From Rickettsiales bacterium (GTDB lineage: Bacteria > Pseudomonadota > Alphaproteobacteria > Rickettsiales > UBA3002): 17,144 nucleotides of DNA. Numbering within the stretch: the stretch's first letter is position 1; the number at the start of each line of letters is the position of its first letter. The notes beneath the pieces were generated by a model that saw only the letters and a program-made list of their open reading frames with translations, was not told where the DNA came from and searched no databases. The translations under genes and the position numbers were made by a program. Where the stretch lies: contig JAIXZB010000203.1 of assembly GCA_027489915.1 (NCBI GenBank), positions 1 to 17,144 of the forward strand, written 5' to 3'. Below are positions 7,562 through 14,857 of this stretch, one piece after another.

Positions 7562-8467
7562 TCATGCATATGGAGTGGCAATCAGGAGCATATAGTCATT
7601 CATTTTGAGCAGATATTCACGCCATGCTTTACTATAGATACCTAGATTAAAGCAATCACGGGCTAGTTCCTGACGCTGGCTGTCTAGTATGGCTAAATCT
7701 GGAGTTTTCTGGTTCAGATTTGTGGTAATTCTTTCGATGCAGTCTTTAATACGGCCATGGGCGCTAAGGCTTAGGTAATCTGCAAATTTGGGATCACTCA
7801 ATTTCAGTGCATGCAGTGCAAATTTACGTGCTTCTCCTATAGTGAGCGTGGATACTGGCTGTCCGAACCTGTTGATGGTTGGGAAACCCTTTAATGATAG
7901 CTCTATTAATTGTTGTTCGACCGCCTGCATCATAGATAATGTTATGAAAACTCGGCCACGGAAATTATGGCTGTAATTTTCGATTGATGCGCCGTTGTGC
8001 ATGAGATTGGTTTTTATCATACCTTTGATGATATCTTGGCCGCGAATGATGCTGCCATCGCTTGCAATGTGGGTGGCGTGAAAAAACTGGTTCCATGTTA
8101 TCAGTGATGCATCTTGTGCGCTCATCAGTGCATCGACCGTTTCGGTAAGCAATGCAATGAGATGGGATGTATCCAGAGGTGGATTACCGTGCTTGCCGCC
8201 TATAATTCCTGCTGCGTGATTGAGTTCTGCAGCTGTTATTAATGGGCGATTAAGTTGGAATCCATAGCGCTCGAGTTGTAGAGCCATAAACTGCATGTAG
8301 TAATTATCAAAATACTCCATCAGGCGCTTGCGGCCATTCTCTCGGGTGTCGCCTTTTTTCAGTATAGGTTTGGTCGCAAGTGCATTCGCTACATTATGTG
8401 CAAAGCCATGGTGCACCAGAAGTCCGCTGAAGGTGTCTTGCGCCTCTGATGGGGGCTTGGGCTTCAT
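7562..8467 (-). CDS. Hypothetical soluble protein of 301 residues
   Basis: I do not recognise this protein. It has no signal peptide and no membrane segment. It looks mostly helical, with many His, Asn and Gln residues and several charged helices. A segment near residues 93-97 reads Gly-Lys-His-Gly-Asn, but it is not a Walker A motif, and no catalytic signature stands out. It begins 13 bases after the icd stop and ends 51 bases before the hisZ ATG, so it is probably carried on the icd-hisZ-purA transcript. No strong ribosome-binding site is visible, which would fit coupling to icd. Its length and unbroken frame among housekeeping genes support a real gene. The context does not reveal a role. 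Confidence 0.75.
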   Translation of the reverse strand: MKPKPPSEAQDTFSGLLVHHGFAHNVANALATKPILKKGDTRENGRKRLMEYFDNYYMQFMALQLERYGFQLNRPLITAAELNHAAGIIGGKHGNPPLDTSHLIALLTETVDALMSAQDASLITWNQFFHATHIASDGSIIRGQDIIKGMIKTNLMHNGASIENYSHNFRGRVFITLSMMQAVEQQLIELSLKGFPTINRFGQPVSTLTIGEARKFALHALKLSDPKFADYLSLSAHGRIKDCIERITTNLNQKTPDLAILDSQRQELARDCFNLGIYSKAWREYLLKMNDYMLLIATPYA

Positions 8468-8480
8468 AATAGAGATGTGA

Positions 8481-9959
8481 CTATTCGCCCTGGCTCTTAC
8501 TGAAGCCCTCTACACCATCAAAGGTGAAGAGATTCTCGATTTTTAAGAAATCGATGTTTGCCTCTGCGCAGCGTTTGAGAAGGTCGGCGATTTGAGCGTG
8601 GGTGATGGTTTCGCCTTTGGGGGGGAGAAAACGCGCCCTGAAACGGTCGGTGTAATCCATTTCTGTAATGATATTTGGCCACACCTTGAGGCCCTTGCAT
8701 GACAGTAGGCTTAGCTTAAGTTTCTCGGTTGAGATCTGTGTCATGAGAGTGCCTAGCTCATTAATGTCTTTACCGCGCCATGTGATGAACAAATCAACGC
8801 CTACTAATTCGCGTTTTTCTTTTGCTTCCACCATTACTGCATGAATTTCTTCATTATTCGCACGTGCTTTGTATTTCACAGGGCGGTAAGTGTTTGGTTC
8901 TGCGCCGAGGTGGTCGATAACCGCTTGGGCGAATTCTTTAGTTCCTAGCTTGGTTTTGCTCATTTCATTAAAGATATCGACGGTATGCAATCCAGCTTCG
9001 ATGGTGGCAAGCCATGCGTTGTGAATGGTGGTTGCGGTTTCCACATCGCCTAAATGCACGAGCATCATGATAGCGCCGTGAAGCAGGCCTGAGGGATTGG
9101 CAATATTTTTGCCTGCAATATCGGGGGCTGAGCCGTGAATGGCTTCAAACATCGCGTATTTCGCGCCGATATTGGCCGAGCCTGCAAGACCAACCGAGCC
9201 AGATACTTCAGCGGCGATATCGGAGATGATATCACCAAATAGGTTTTCGGTTACGATGACATCAAAAATATGGGGTTTGCTGGCGATACGGGCTGAGCCG
9301 ATATCGACAATATAATGTTCAGGGGTGATTTGTGGGTATTCTGCTGCGATGCGGTTGAAGGCATCGTGGAATGCACCATCGGTGAGCTTCATGATGTTGT
9401 CTTTGCTCATACATGTCACTTTTTTGCGACCATTTTGCACTGCATATTCAAATGCATAGCGCATAATGCGCTCAGAGCCTGAGCGGGTGATGATTTTTAC
9501 GGATTGGAAAGCGTCGTGGGTCTGGCGGTATTCGATACCTGCGTAGAGATCCTCCTCGTTTTCACGGATGATGACGAGGTTCATGTTGGCATGCATTGAA
9601 TTGATAAATGGGTGATAGCTCATGCAAGGGCGCACGTTGGAATAGAGTCCCAGTGCTTTGCGCATGGTAACGTTGAGGGATTTGTATCCACCACCTTGGG
9701 GGGTGGTGATGGGGGCTTTGAGCAGTGTCTTGGTGCGGCGAATCGAATCCCATGCATCTTGTGGGATGCCGGTTGTGACGCCTTTTTCGTAGAATTTTTG
9801 ACCTACCTCAATGGTTTCGATGGCGATTTTGGCTTTTGCCTCAGCTAGGATTTTCAGCACAGCTTCCATGATTTCTGGGCCAATGCCATCGCCGTAAGCA
9901 ACGGTTACAGGCTTTGTGGTGGCTGTATCGGCATTGAGTTTAACAACAGAGGCGGTCAT
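8481..9959 (-). CDS. icd: Isocitrate dehydrogenase, long form with C-terminal extension
   Basis: TCA-cycle enzyme that oxidatively decarboxylates isocitrate to 2-oxoglutarate. At 492 residues it is much longer than the 416-residue E. coli enzyme. A beta-decarboxylating dehydrogenase core (about 1-340) is followed by an extra domain of about 140 residues, as in Rickettsia and Thermus. Substrate residues are in place: Ser94, Asn96, Arg100, Arg110 and Arg132. The catalytic Tyr139 and Lys186 and the metal ligands Asp243 and Asp247 are also present. The cofactor loop reads His-Gly-Ser-Ala-Pro-Asp-Ile (275-281), so Asp280-Ile281 stand where NADP enzymes have Lys-Tyr; this favours NAD. GGGAG six bases before the ATG fixes the start. 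It heads a minus-strand run through the 301-residue gene to hisZ and purA. Confidence 0.95.
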   Translation of the reverse strand: MTASVVKLNADTATTKPVTVAYGDGIGPEIMEAVLKILAEAKAKIAIETIEVGQKFYEKGVTTGIPQDAWDSIRRTKTLLKAPITTPQGGGYKSLNVTMRKALGLYSNVRPCMSYHPFINSMHANMNLVIIRENEEDLYAGIEYRQTHDAFQSVKIITRSGSERIMRYAFEYAVQNGRKKVTCMSKDNIMKLTDGAFHDAFNRIAAEYPQITPEHYIVDIGSARIASKPHIFDVIVTENLFGDIISDIAAEVSGSVGLAGSANIGAKYAMFEAIHGSAPDIAGKNIANPSGLLHGAIMMLVHLGDVETATTIHNAWLATIEAGLHTVDIFNEMSKTKLGTKEFAQAVIDHLGAEPNTYRPVKYKARANNEEIHAVMVEAKEKRELVGVDLFITWRGKDINELGTLMTQISTEKLKLSLLSCKGLKVWPNIITEMDYTDRFRARFLPPKGETITHAQIADLLKRCAEANIDFLKIENLFTFDGVEGFSKSQGE

Positions 9960-10038
9960 GAGGAACTCCCAGAGGTTTTTCTATTTATTAACTATCAGGC
10001 GTTAAAATGGGGTTAAAGTAAAACAGGATTCGTGTTTC

Positions 10039-10944
10039 ATGACCGATTGGGTAGATAAAATCTCCAGACAGGGGCTGCCGCGCCACAATCTGCATCTGTT
10101 GGATAATGGATTTTTGTCACGCTTGTATCAGCTTGAGGAAGCGTCGCATGTTCCTGATGAAGAGAAACTGATTGTTGTTGCGCCTCAATTAGGAATGTTA
10201 GCTGCTCAGCAAAGGCATTTTGTTTCCCCTAAGCAACAAACGCATTTATTTGAACCAGTACTCGACATGCTTTGTCAGGGGAGAAATTCTTTGGTGATTC
10301 CTGAATCGGTGTTGCGAGAATTTTATCGCAATACGTTCAAGGGAACGGATAAGGAGTTTTGTCCATTCATACGTAGTGAAGGGGATGGGTGGACATGGGC
10401 TTATCGTACACATGAAGAAATAGAGGCAAAGCAAGCGTTGCTAAAGAAGCCATGGGATGACAGAGCACTATTATTTTCTCATTTTCTGCAAGAGCGATTT
10501 GAGCGCGATGACGTCATGGTTTTTCCCAACAACGATGTGTTCTCAGCATATGCACAACGTAATCCAATTCATAAACATATTGTGATTATTCAAGACAACG
10601 CGCACAAGGCTGATGAGGCTATTGAGGCTATAACACAAGGGCTTACCAGAGAATTAGCCCCGCGATTAACGCTTTTATCTTCAGATTCGCTCTTGGGCAA
10701 GTTACTGAAGGGGATTCGCTCCGATGTTGTATATGCAAATATTGCGACTGTGATGCGCTGTTTTTGTACTCTCTCTGAAAAAGAGGGGCTGAGCGAATGG
10801 GGCGTAGAGAAGATGAATGATTTGTTTATGCAAACCTACCACCGCAATAAAGATTTTGGTGTGTATACTATCAATGAAAGCAGGCGCAACAAGGGTACTA
10901 ATTTAGTATTTTGCTTCGAGAATCCAGATGTTAAGGCACGTTAA
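10039..10944 (+). CDS. Uncharacterised protein with a possible diverged PIN-like nuclease fold
   Basis: A 301-residue soluble protein with no signal peptide or membrane segment. No family is certain, but the order of motifs recalls PIN domains: a hydrophobic strand ending in an acid near the N-terminus (Leu-His-Leu-Leu-Asp22), then Leu-Val-Ile-Pro-Glu-Ser-Val-Leu-Arg-Glu94-Phe, a strand with Asp186 (Ile-Val-Ile-Ile-Gln-Asp), and Leu-Leu-Ser-Ser-Asp216-Ser-Leu-Leu. Asp22, Glu94, Asp186 and Asp216 would be the metal ligands of an RNase. The spacing between the first two motifs is longer than in a compact VapC toxin, and no antitoxin gene is adjacent. It is divergent from icd (79 bases between starts) and converges on alaS, sharing a TTAA, so it is transcribed alone. 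AGGA lies ten bases before the ATG. The gene is secure; the fold is inference. Confidence 0.7.
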   Translation: MTDWVDKISRQGLPRHNLHLLDNGFLSRLYQLEEASHVPDEEKLIVVAPQLGMLAAQQRHFVSPKQQTHLFEPVLDMLCQGRNSLVIPESVLREFYRNTFKGTDKEFCPFIRSEGDGWTWAYRTHEEIEAKQALLKKPWDDRALLFSHFLQERFERDDVMVFPNNDVFSAYAQRNPIHKHIVIIQDNAHKADEAIEAITQGLTRELAPRLTLLSSDSLLGKLLKGIRSDVVYANIATVMRCFCTLSEKEGLSEWGVEKMNDLFMQTYHRNKDFGVYTINESRRNKGTNLVFCFENPDVKAR

Positions 10945-13595
10945 GCGGCGAATGATTTGTTGATTTCGGTGCGGATAGCGGAAATCGCTTTATCAATAGC
11001 CCCTGCATCTGGCCCCCCTGCTTGCGCCATGTCAGGTTTGCCGCCACCGCCTTTGCCACCAACGATTTCAGCCGCCATGCGCACAAGGGCAGGGGCATCT
11101 ACTTTGCCGGCAATGGATTTGCCAACGGCGATGATGATAGAGGCTTTGCCCTCATAGCCTGAAGCCAAGACAATCACAGCCCCTACGTATTTTTGCTGAA
11201 GGCCGGCTGCTAAATCGCGCAGCGCTTTAGGGTCTAAATCGGGATAGGATTTACCTATGAATTCAAGGCTGCCAAGCTGTTCGGGGGCTGTATCGTCTGC
11301 ACCACCACTGCCACCAAGTGCCAGTTGTTTTTTGACATCGGCTAGTTGTTTTTCGAGTTTGCGTTTTTCTTCCACCAGCGACAGCACTTTATCAAACACA
11401 TCGTCTTGTTTGATTTTCATAGTCAATGCCAGCTCGCGCATTTTATTTTCTTGCTGTGCAAGATACTCAAATGCCCCCGTCTGGGTGATGGCTTCGATAC
11501 GCCGGATACCGGCGGATACTGCGCCTTCGCTTACGATTTTGAATAGTCCGATATCGCCCATACGATGTACATGGGTACCGCCGCATAATTCGACGGAATA
11601 GGCGGTACTATCCTCCAGCCCCATGGAAAGCACACGCACTTCATCACCATATTTTTCGCCGAATAATGCCATGGCACCTGCGGCGATGGCTTCATCCGGT
11701 GTCATAAGTTTGGTTCCGACATCGCTGTTTTGCCAGATAACGCGGTTCACTTCCTGTTCCACGGCGTCCAATTCTTCGCGGGTGATTTGTTTGGGATGGG
11801 TAATATCAAAGCGCAGTTTATCATCGGCCACGAGGGAGCCTTTTTGGGAAATATGCTCACCCAGATGTTTCCGTAGCGCGGCATGAAGAATATGTGTGGC
11901 AGAGTGATTAGCGCGGATACGATTGCGGCGCGCTGTATCGATGGTTAGTTCTGCGGTATCGCCCACCGTAAGTGTTCCTTGCCCGATTGTTACTGCATGG
12001 GCGTGGATGCCATCGAGAGGTTTTTGCGTGTCGGTCACGGTGGCTTTGGCTTTGGCGGTGGTAAGTGTGCCGGTATCGCCCACCTGACCGCCTGATTCTG
12101 CGTAAAATGGTGTTTGGTTGGTGATGACGAATCCTGTATCGCCCTGTGTTAGCGATTCTACTTTTGCACCATCTTTGATGAGTGCTGTGATGATGCCCTG
12201 TGCTGTATCTTTGCTGTAACCTAAAAATTCGGTAACGCCTGTGGTTTCTTTAATATCGAACCAGAGCGCGCTGGAACTTGCATCGCCAGAACCTTTCCAT
12301 GCAGCGCGAGCTTTTGCTTTCTGTTCATTCATCGCGGCGGTGAAGGCATCTAAATCCACGGTGATATTATCGCTGCGCAAAATATCCTGCGTTAAATCAA
12401 GCGGGAAACCGTATGTGTCGTATAATTTGAATGCAGCATTGCCAGAGAACATGGAGCCAAAGGTGACGCTGCTGCGTTCCTCTTCAAGCAATTTGAGGCC
12501 ACGCTCGAGTGTTTGTTTGAAGCGTTCTTCCTCAAGTTTTAAGGTTTCGGCTATAATAGGCTCAGCCCGTTTAAGTTCGCCATAAGCATCGCCCATGGCA
12601 GCAACAAGCGCGGGCACTAGTTTATGCATCAGTGGTTCTTTGCAGCCAAGAATGTGCGCATGGCGCATGGCGCGACGCATGATGCGGCGCAGTACATACC
12701 CGCGTCCTTCATTGCTGGGCAGCACGCCATCGGCAATGAGAAAGCCGCTGGAGCGTAAATGATCGGCGATGACGCGGTGTGACGCTTCGTGCTTGGAATC
12801 TGCGTTTCGGCTGAGTTCTTTAGAGGCGCGGATGAGGGATTGGAATAAATCTATGTCGTAATTATCATGCACACCCTGCATTACGGCGGTGAGGCGTTCC
12901 AGCCCCATCCCCGTATCGATGGAAGGTTTGGGAAGGGCAACACGTGTGTCCTTATCTTTTTGTTCGTATTGCATGAATACGAGGTTCCAGATTTCGATAA
13001 AGCGATCACCATCCTGATCGGCAGATCCTGGGGGGCCACCTGCGATTTTGTCGCCATGGTCATAGAAGATTTCAGAGCAGGGGCCACAAGGGCCAGTATC
13101 GCCCATGGCCCAAAAATTATCGTTTGTGCTGATGCGGATGATTTTATTTTCAGGAAGGCCTGCGATTTTTTTCCATAAATTAAAGGCTTCGTCATCGGTA
13201 TGGTACACCGTGACGCATAGTTTTTCTGGCGCAATGTCGAATTCTTTGGTGATGAGTGTCCAAGCGTGATCGATGGCTTGCTCCTTGAAATAATCCCCGA
13301 ACGAAAAGTTGCCGAGCATTTCGAAAAATGTGTGATGGCGCGCGGTGTAGCCGACATTATCGAGATCGTTATGTTTACCGCCAGCGCGCACACATTTTTG
13401 CGAGGTTGCTGCGCGTGGTGGGGAGGGAGCGGGTTCCGCACCCGTGAAGATATTTTTGAACTGGTTCATGCCTGCATTGGCAAACATGAGCGTTGGGTCG
13501 TTGTGAGGCACAAGCGAGGACGATGGCAAAACTTTATGATCGCTTTTAGCGAAGTATTCGAGAAATGCAGTGCGGATGGCGTTGGTTGTTGTCAT
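10941..13595 (-). CDS. alaS: Alanyl-tRNA synthetase
   Basis: Charges tRNA-Ala with alanine and hydrolyses mischarged Ser- and Gly-tRNA-Ala, in the cytoplasm. The 884-residue length is typical. The class II catalytic core lies in roughly the first 250 residues, with the N-terminal Phe-Ala-Asn-Ala-Gly-Met segment near 38-43 and the Phe-Glu-Met-Leu-Gly-Asn-Phe-Ser-Phe motif at about 91-99. A tRNA-recognition Arg-rich stretch follows near 298-312. The editing domain has its zinc site His564-x-x-x-His568 and Cys671-x-x-x-His675. A coiled-coil-like segment near 720-760 leads into the glycine-rich C-Ala domain. The gene is downstream of recA but separated from it by a terminator. Its stop codon overlaps that of the convergent plus-strand gene. 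Confidence 0.97.
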   Translation of the reverse strand: MTTTNAIRTAFLEYFAKSDHKVLPSSSLVPHNDPTLMFANAGMNQFKNIFTGAEPAPSPPRAATSQKCVRAGGKHNDLDNVGYTARHHTFFEMLGNFSFGDYFKEQAIDHAWTLITKEFDIAPEKLCVTVYHTDDEAFNLWKKIAGLPENKIIRISTNDNFWAMGDTGPCGPCSEIFYDHGDKIAGGPPGSADQDGDRFIEIWNLVFMQYEQKDKDTRVALPKPSIDTGMGLERLTAVMQGVHDNYDIDLFQSLIRASKELSRNADSKHEASHRVIADHLRSSGFLIADGVLPSNEGRGYVLRRIMRRAMRHAHILGCKEPLMHKLVPALVAAMGDAYGELKRAEPIIAETLKLEEERFKQTLERGLKLLEEERSSVTFGSMFSGNAAFKLYDTYGFPLDLTQDILRSDNITVDLDAFTAAMNEQKAKARAAWKGSGDASSSALWFDIKETTGVTEFLGYSKDTAQGIITALIKDGAKVESLTQGDTGFVITNQTPFYAESGGQVGDTGTLTTAKAKATVTDTQKPLDGIHAHAVTIGQGTLTVGDTAELTIDTARRNRIRANHSATHILHAALRKHLGEHISQKGSLVADDKLRFDITHPKQITREELDAVEQEVNRVIWQNSDVGTKLMTPDEAIAAGAMALFGEKYGDEVRVLSMGLEDSTAYSVELCGGTHVHRMGDIGLFKIVSEGAVSAGIRRIEAITQTGAFEYLAQQENKMRELALTMKIKQDDVFDKVLSLVEEKRKLEKQLADVKKQLALGGSGGADDTAPEQLGSLEFIGKSYPDLDPKALRDLAAGLQQKYVGAVIVLASGYEGKASIIIAVGKSIAGKVDAPALVRMAAEIVGGKGGGGKPDMAQAGGPDAGAIDKAISAIRTEINKSFAA

Positions 13596-13619
13596 GGTAA
13601 CTCACTGAAATGGGCTGAA

Positions 13620-13648
13620 TTTGTAGCCTTCCACGGTCATGGCAGCAA
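13620..13648 (-). promoter_or_regulatory. Possible sigma-70-type promoter for alaS
   Basis: On the minus strand, TTGCTG (13648-13643) and TACAAA (13625-13620) are separated by exactly 17 bases. They lie between the recA terminator and the alaS ATG and would give a leader of roughly 20 bases. Both boxes match consensus only partly. The location is favourable because alaS would otherwise depend on read-through of the terminator. Confidence 0.3.
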
Positions 13649-13650
13649 GT

Positions 13651-13697
13651 AAAAAATACAAAAAGCCCAGCATGCATTTTCAGCGATGCTGGGCTTT
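13651..13697 (-). terminator. Strong rho-independent terminator after recA
   Basis: A perfect 12-base-pair inverted repeat (plus-strand arms 13662-13673 and 13686-13697) encloses a 12-base loop. Read on the minus strand it is followed by TT-GTA-TTTTTT. It begins 18 bases past the recA stop and should end the cckA-recA transcript before alaS. Confidence 0.92.
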
Positions 13698-13715
13698 GAT
13701 TACGAAAGCGATAGG

Positions 13716-14762
13716 TTATGCAACTTCGGCTTTATCTGCTTCTTCGGTAAATTCAGCAGGATTGCCCTGAAGTGCTGCTGAAACCTGATTGGCATTTGCG
13801 CGGATTTGTTTTTCGATTTCCGCAGCAACGGTTGGGTTATCTTTCAGGAATTGGCGGGCATTTTCTTTACCTTGGCCGATGCGCTGATCTTTATAGCTGA
13901 ACCAGCTACCCGATTTTTCGATGATTTCACCTTTCACGCCTAAATCAAGGATTTCACCTTCTTTTGAGATACCACTACCATACATGATATCGAATTCAAC
14001 CACGCGGAAGGGGGGTGATACTTTGTTTTTCACCACTTTCACTTTGGTTGAGCTGCCAATCACTTCCTCTTTTTCTTTGATAGAGCCTGTGCGGCGGATA
14101 TCGAGGCGAACTGAAGCATAGAATTTCAGTGCATTACCGCCTGTGGTGGTTTCAGGGTTACCAAACATAACACCGATTTTTTGGCGAATCTGGTTGATGA
14201 AAATCACGGTGCAGTTGGTTCGTGAAATGGATGCGGTGAGCTTGCGTAGTGCTTGGCTCATGAGCCGCGCCTGTGCACCCATGGTGGAATCGCCCATTTC
14301 GCCTTCAAGCTCGGCTTTGGGAACCAATGCAGCTACGGAATCGATGATAATCATATCGATGGCGCCCGAGCGCACGAGGGTATCGGTAATTTCCAGCGCC
14401 TGTTCGCCTGTGTCGGGTTGCGAGATGAGTAGGTCATCAACATTCACGCCAAGTTTGCGAGCATAGCCTGGATCGAGTGCATGTTCGGCGTCAATAAATG
14501 CACAGGTGCCGCCGGTTTTTTGTAACTCTGCTACGCAATGCAGAGTAAGGGTGGTTTTGCCTGAACTTTCTGGGCCATAAATTTCGATAACGCGGCCCTT
14601 AGGAATACCACCAACGCCCAAGGCAATATCAAGTCCGAGTGAGCCTGTTGAAGTGGCTTCGATTTCTAATTTATCGTTAGCGCCAAATTTCATGATTGAG
14701 CCTTTACCAAAGGCTTTTTCAATTTGGGCGAGGGCTGAATCGAGTGCTTTTTTCTTATCCAT
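13716..14762 (-). CDS. recA: Recombinase RecA
   Basis: DNA strand-exchange ATPase that also stimulates LexA self-cleavage. The 348 residues match the usual length. Walker A Gly-Pro-Glu-Ser-Ser-Gly-Lys-Thr-Thr is at 63-71, the catalytic Glu93 follows a Phe-Ile-Asp-Ala strand, and Walker B ends at Asp141. DNA-binding loop L1 is near 151-162 and L2 near 196-210, with the switch Gln191 ahead of L2. The C-terminal tail is acidic, as in other RecA proteins. GGAG six bases before the ATG fixes the start. The 95 bases between the cckA stop and this ATG are AT-rich close to the gene and could hold a promoter, but I found no alphaproteobacterial GTTC-N7-GTTC or E. coli-type LexA box there. Confidence 0.98.
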   Translation of the reverse strand: MDKKKALDSALAQIEKAFGKGSIMKFGANDKLEIEATSTGSLGLDIALGVGGIPKGRVIEIYGPESSGKTTLTLHCVAELQKTGGTCAFIDAEHALDPGYARKLGVNVDDLLISQPDTGEQALEITDTLVRSGAIDMIIIDSVAALVPKAELEGEMGDSTMGAQARLMSQALRKLTASISRTNCTVIFINQIRQKIGVMFGNPETTTGGNALKFYASVRLDIRRTGSIKEKEEVIGSSTKVKVVKNKVSPPFRVVEFDIMYGSGISKEGEILDLGVKGEIIEKSGSWFSYKDQRIGQGKENARQFLKDNPTVAAEIEKQIRANANQVSAALQGNPAEFTEEADKAEVA

Positions 14763-14857
14763 GGGAAACTCCGTTAGGTGCGTCTTATGTGCTTGTTAAT
14801 AATTATTACCAGCGCAGACTACAGCAACGGTTCATGGTCGCAAGTGGAATTACTTAC

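Noticed and set aside
8619..8625. Run of seven G (C on the coding strand) in the 3' part of icd, as a possible phase-variable tract
   Set aside because: It encodes a Leu-Pro-Pro-Lys stretch in an intact frame of a housekeeping enzyme; one short run without other signs is not evidence of phase variation.
12881..13441. A 186-codon open frame on the same strand inside alaS, and long plus-strand frames at 12867-13178 and 13266-13652
   Set aside because: All lie within the well-conserved alaS coding sequence in other frames and encode low-complexity, unfamiliar products; they are shadows.
14763..14857. LexA-binding site in the recA upstream region
   Set aside because: I looked for GTTC-N7-GTTC and CTGT-N8-ACAG on both strands; only single half-sites such as GTTC near 14831 occur.
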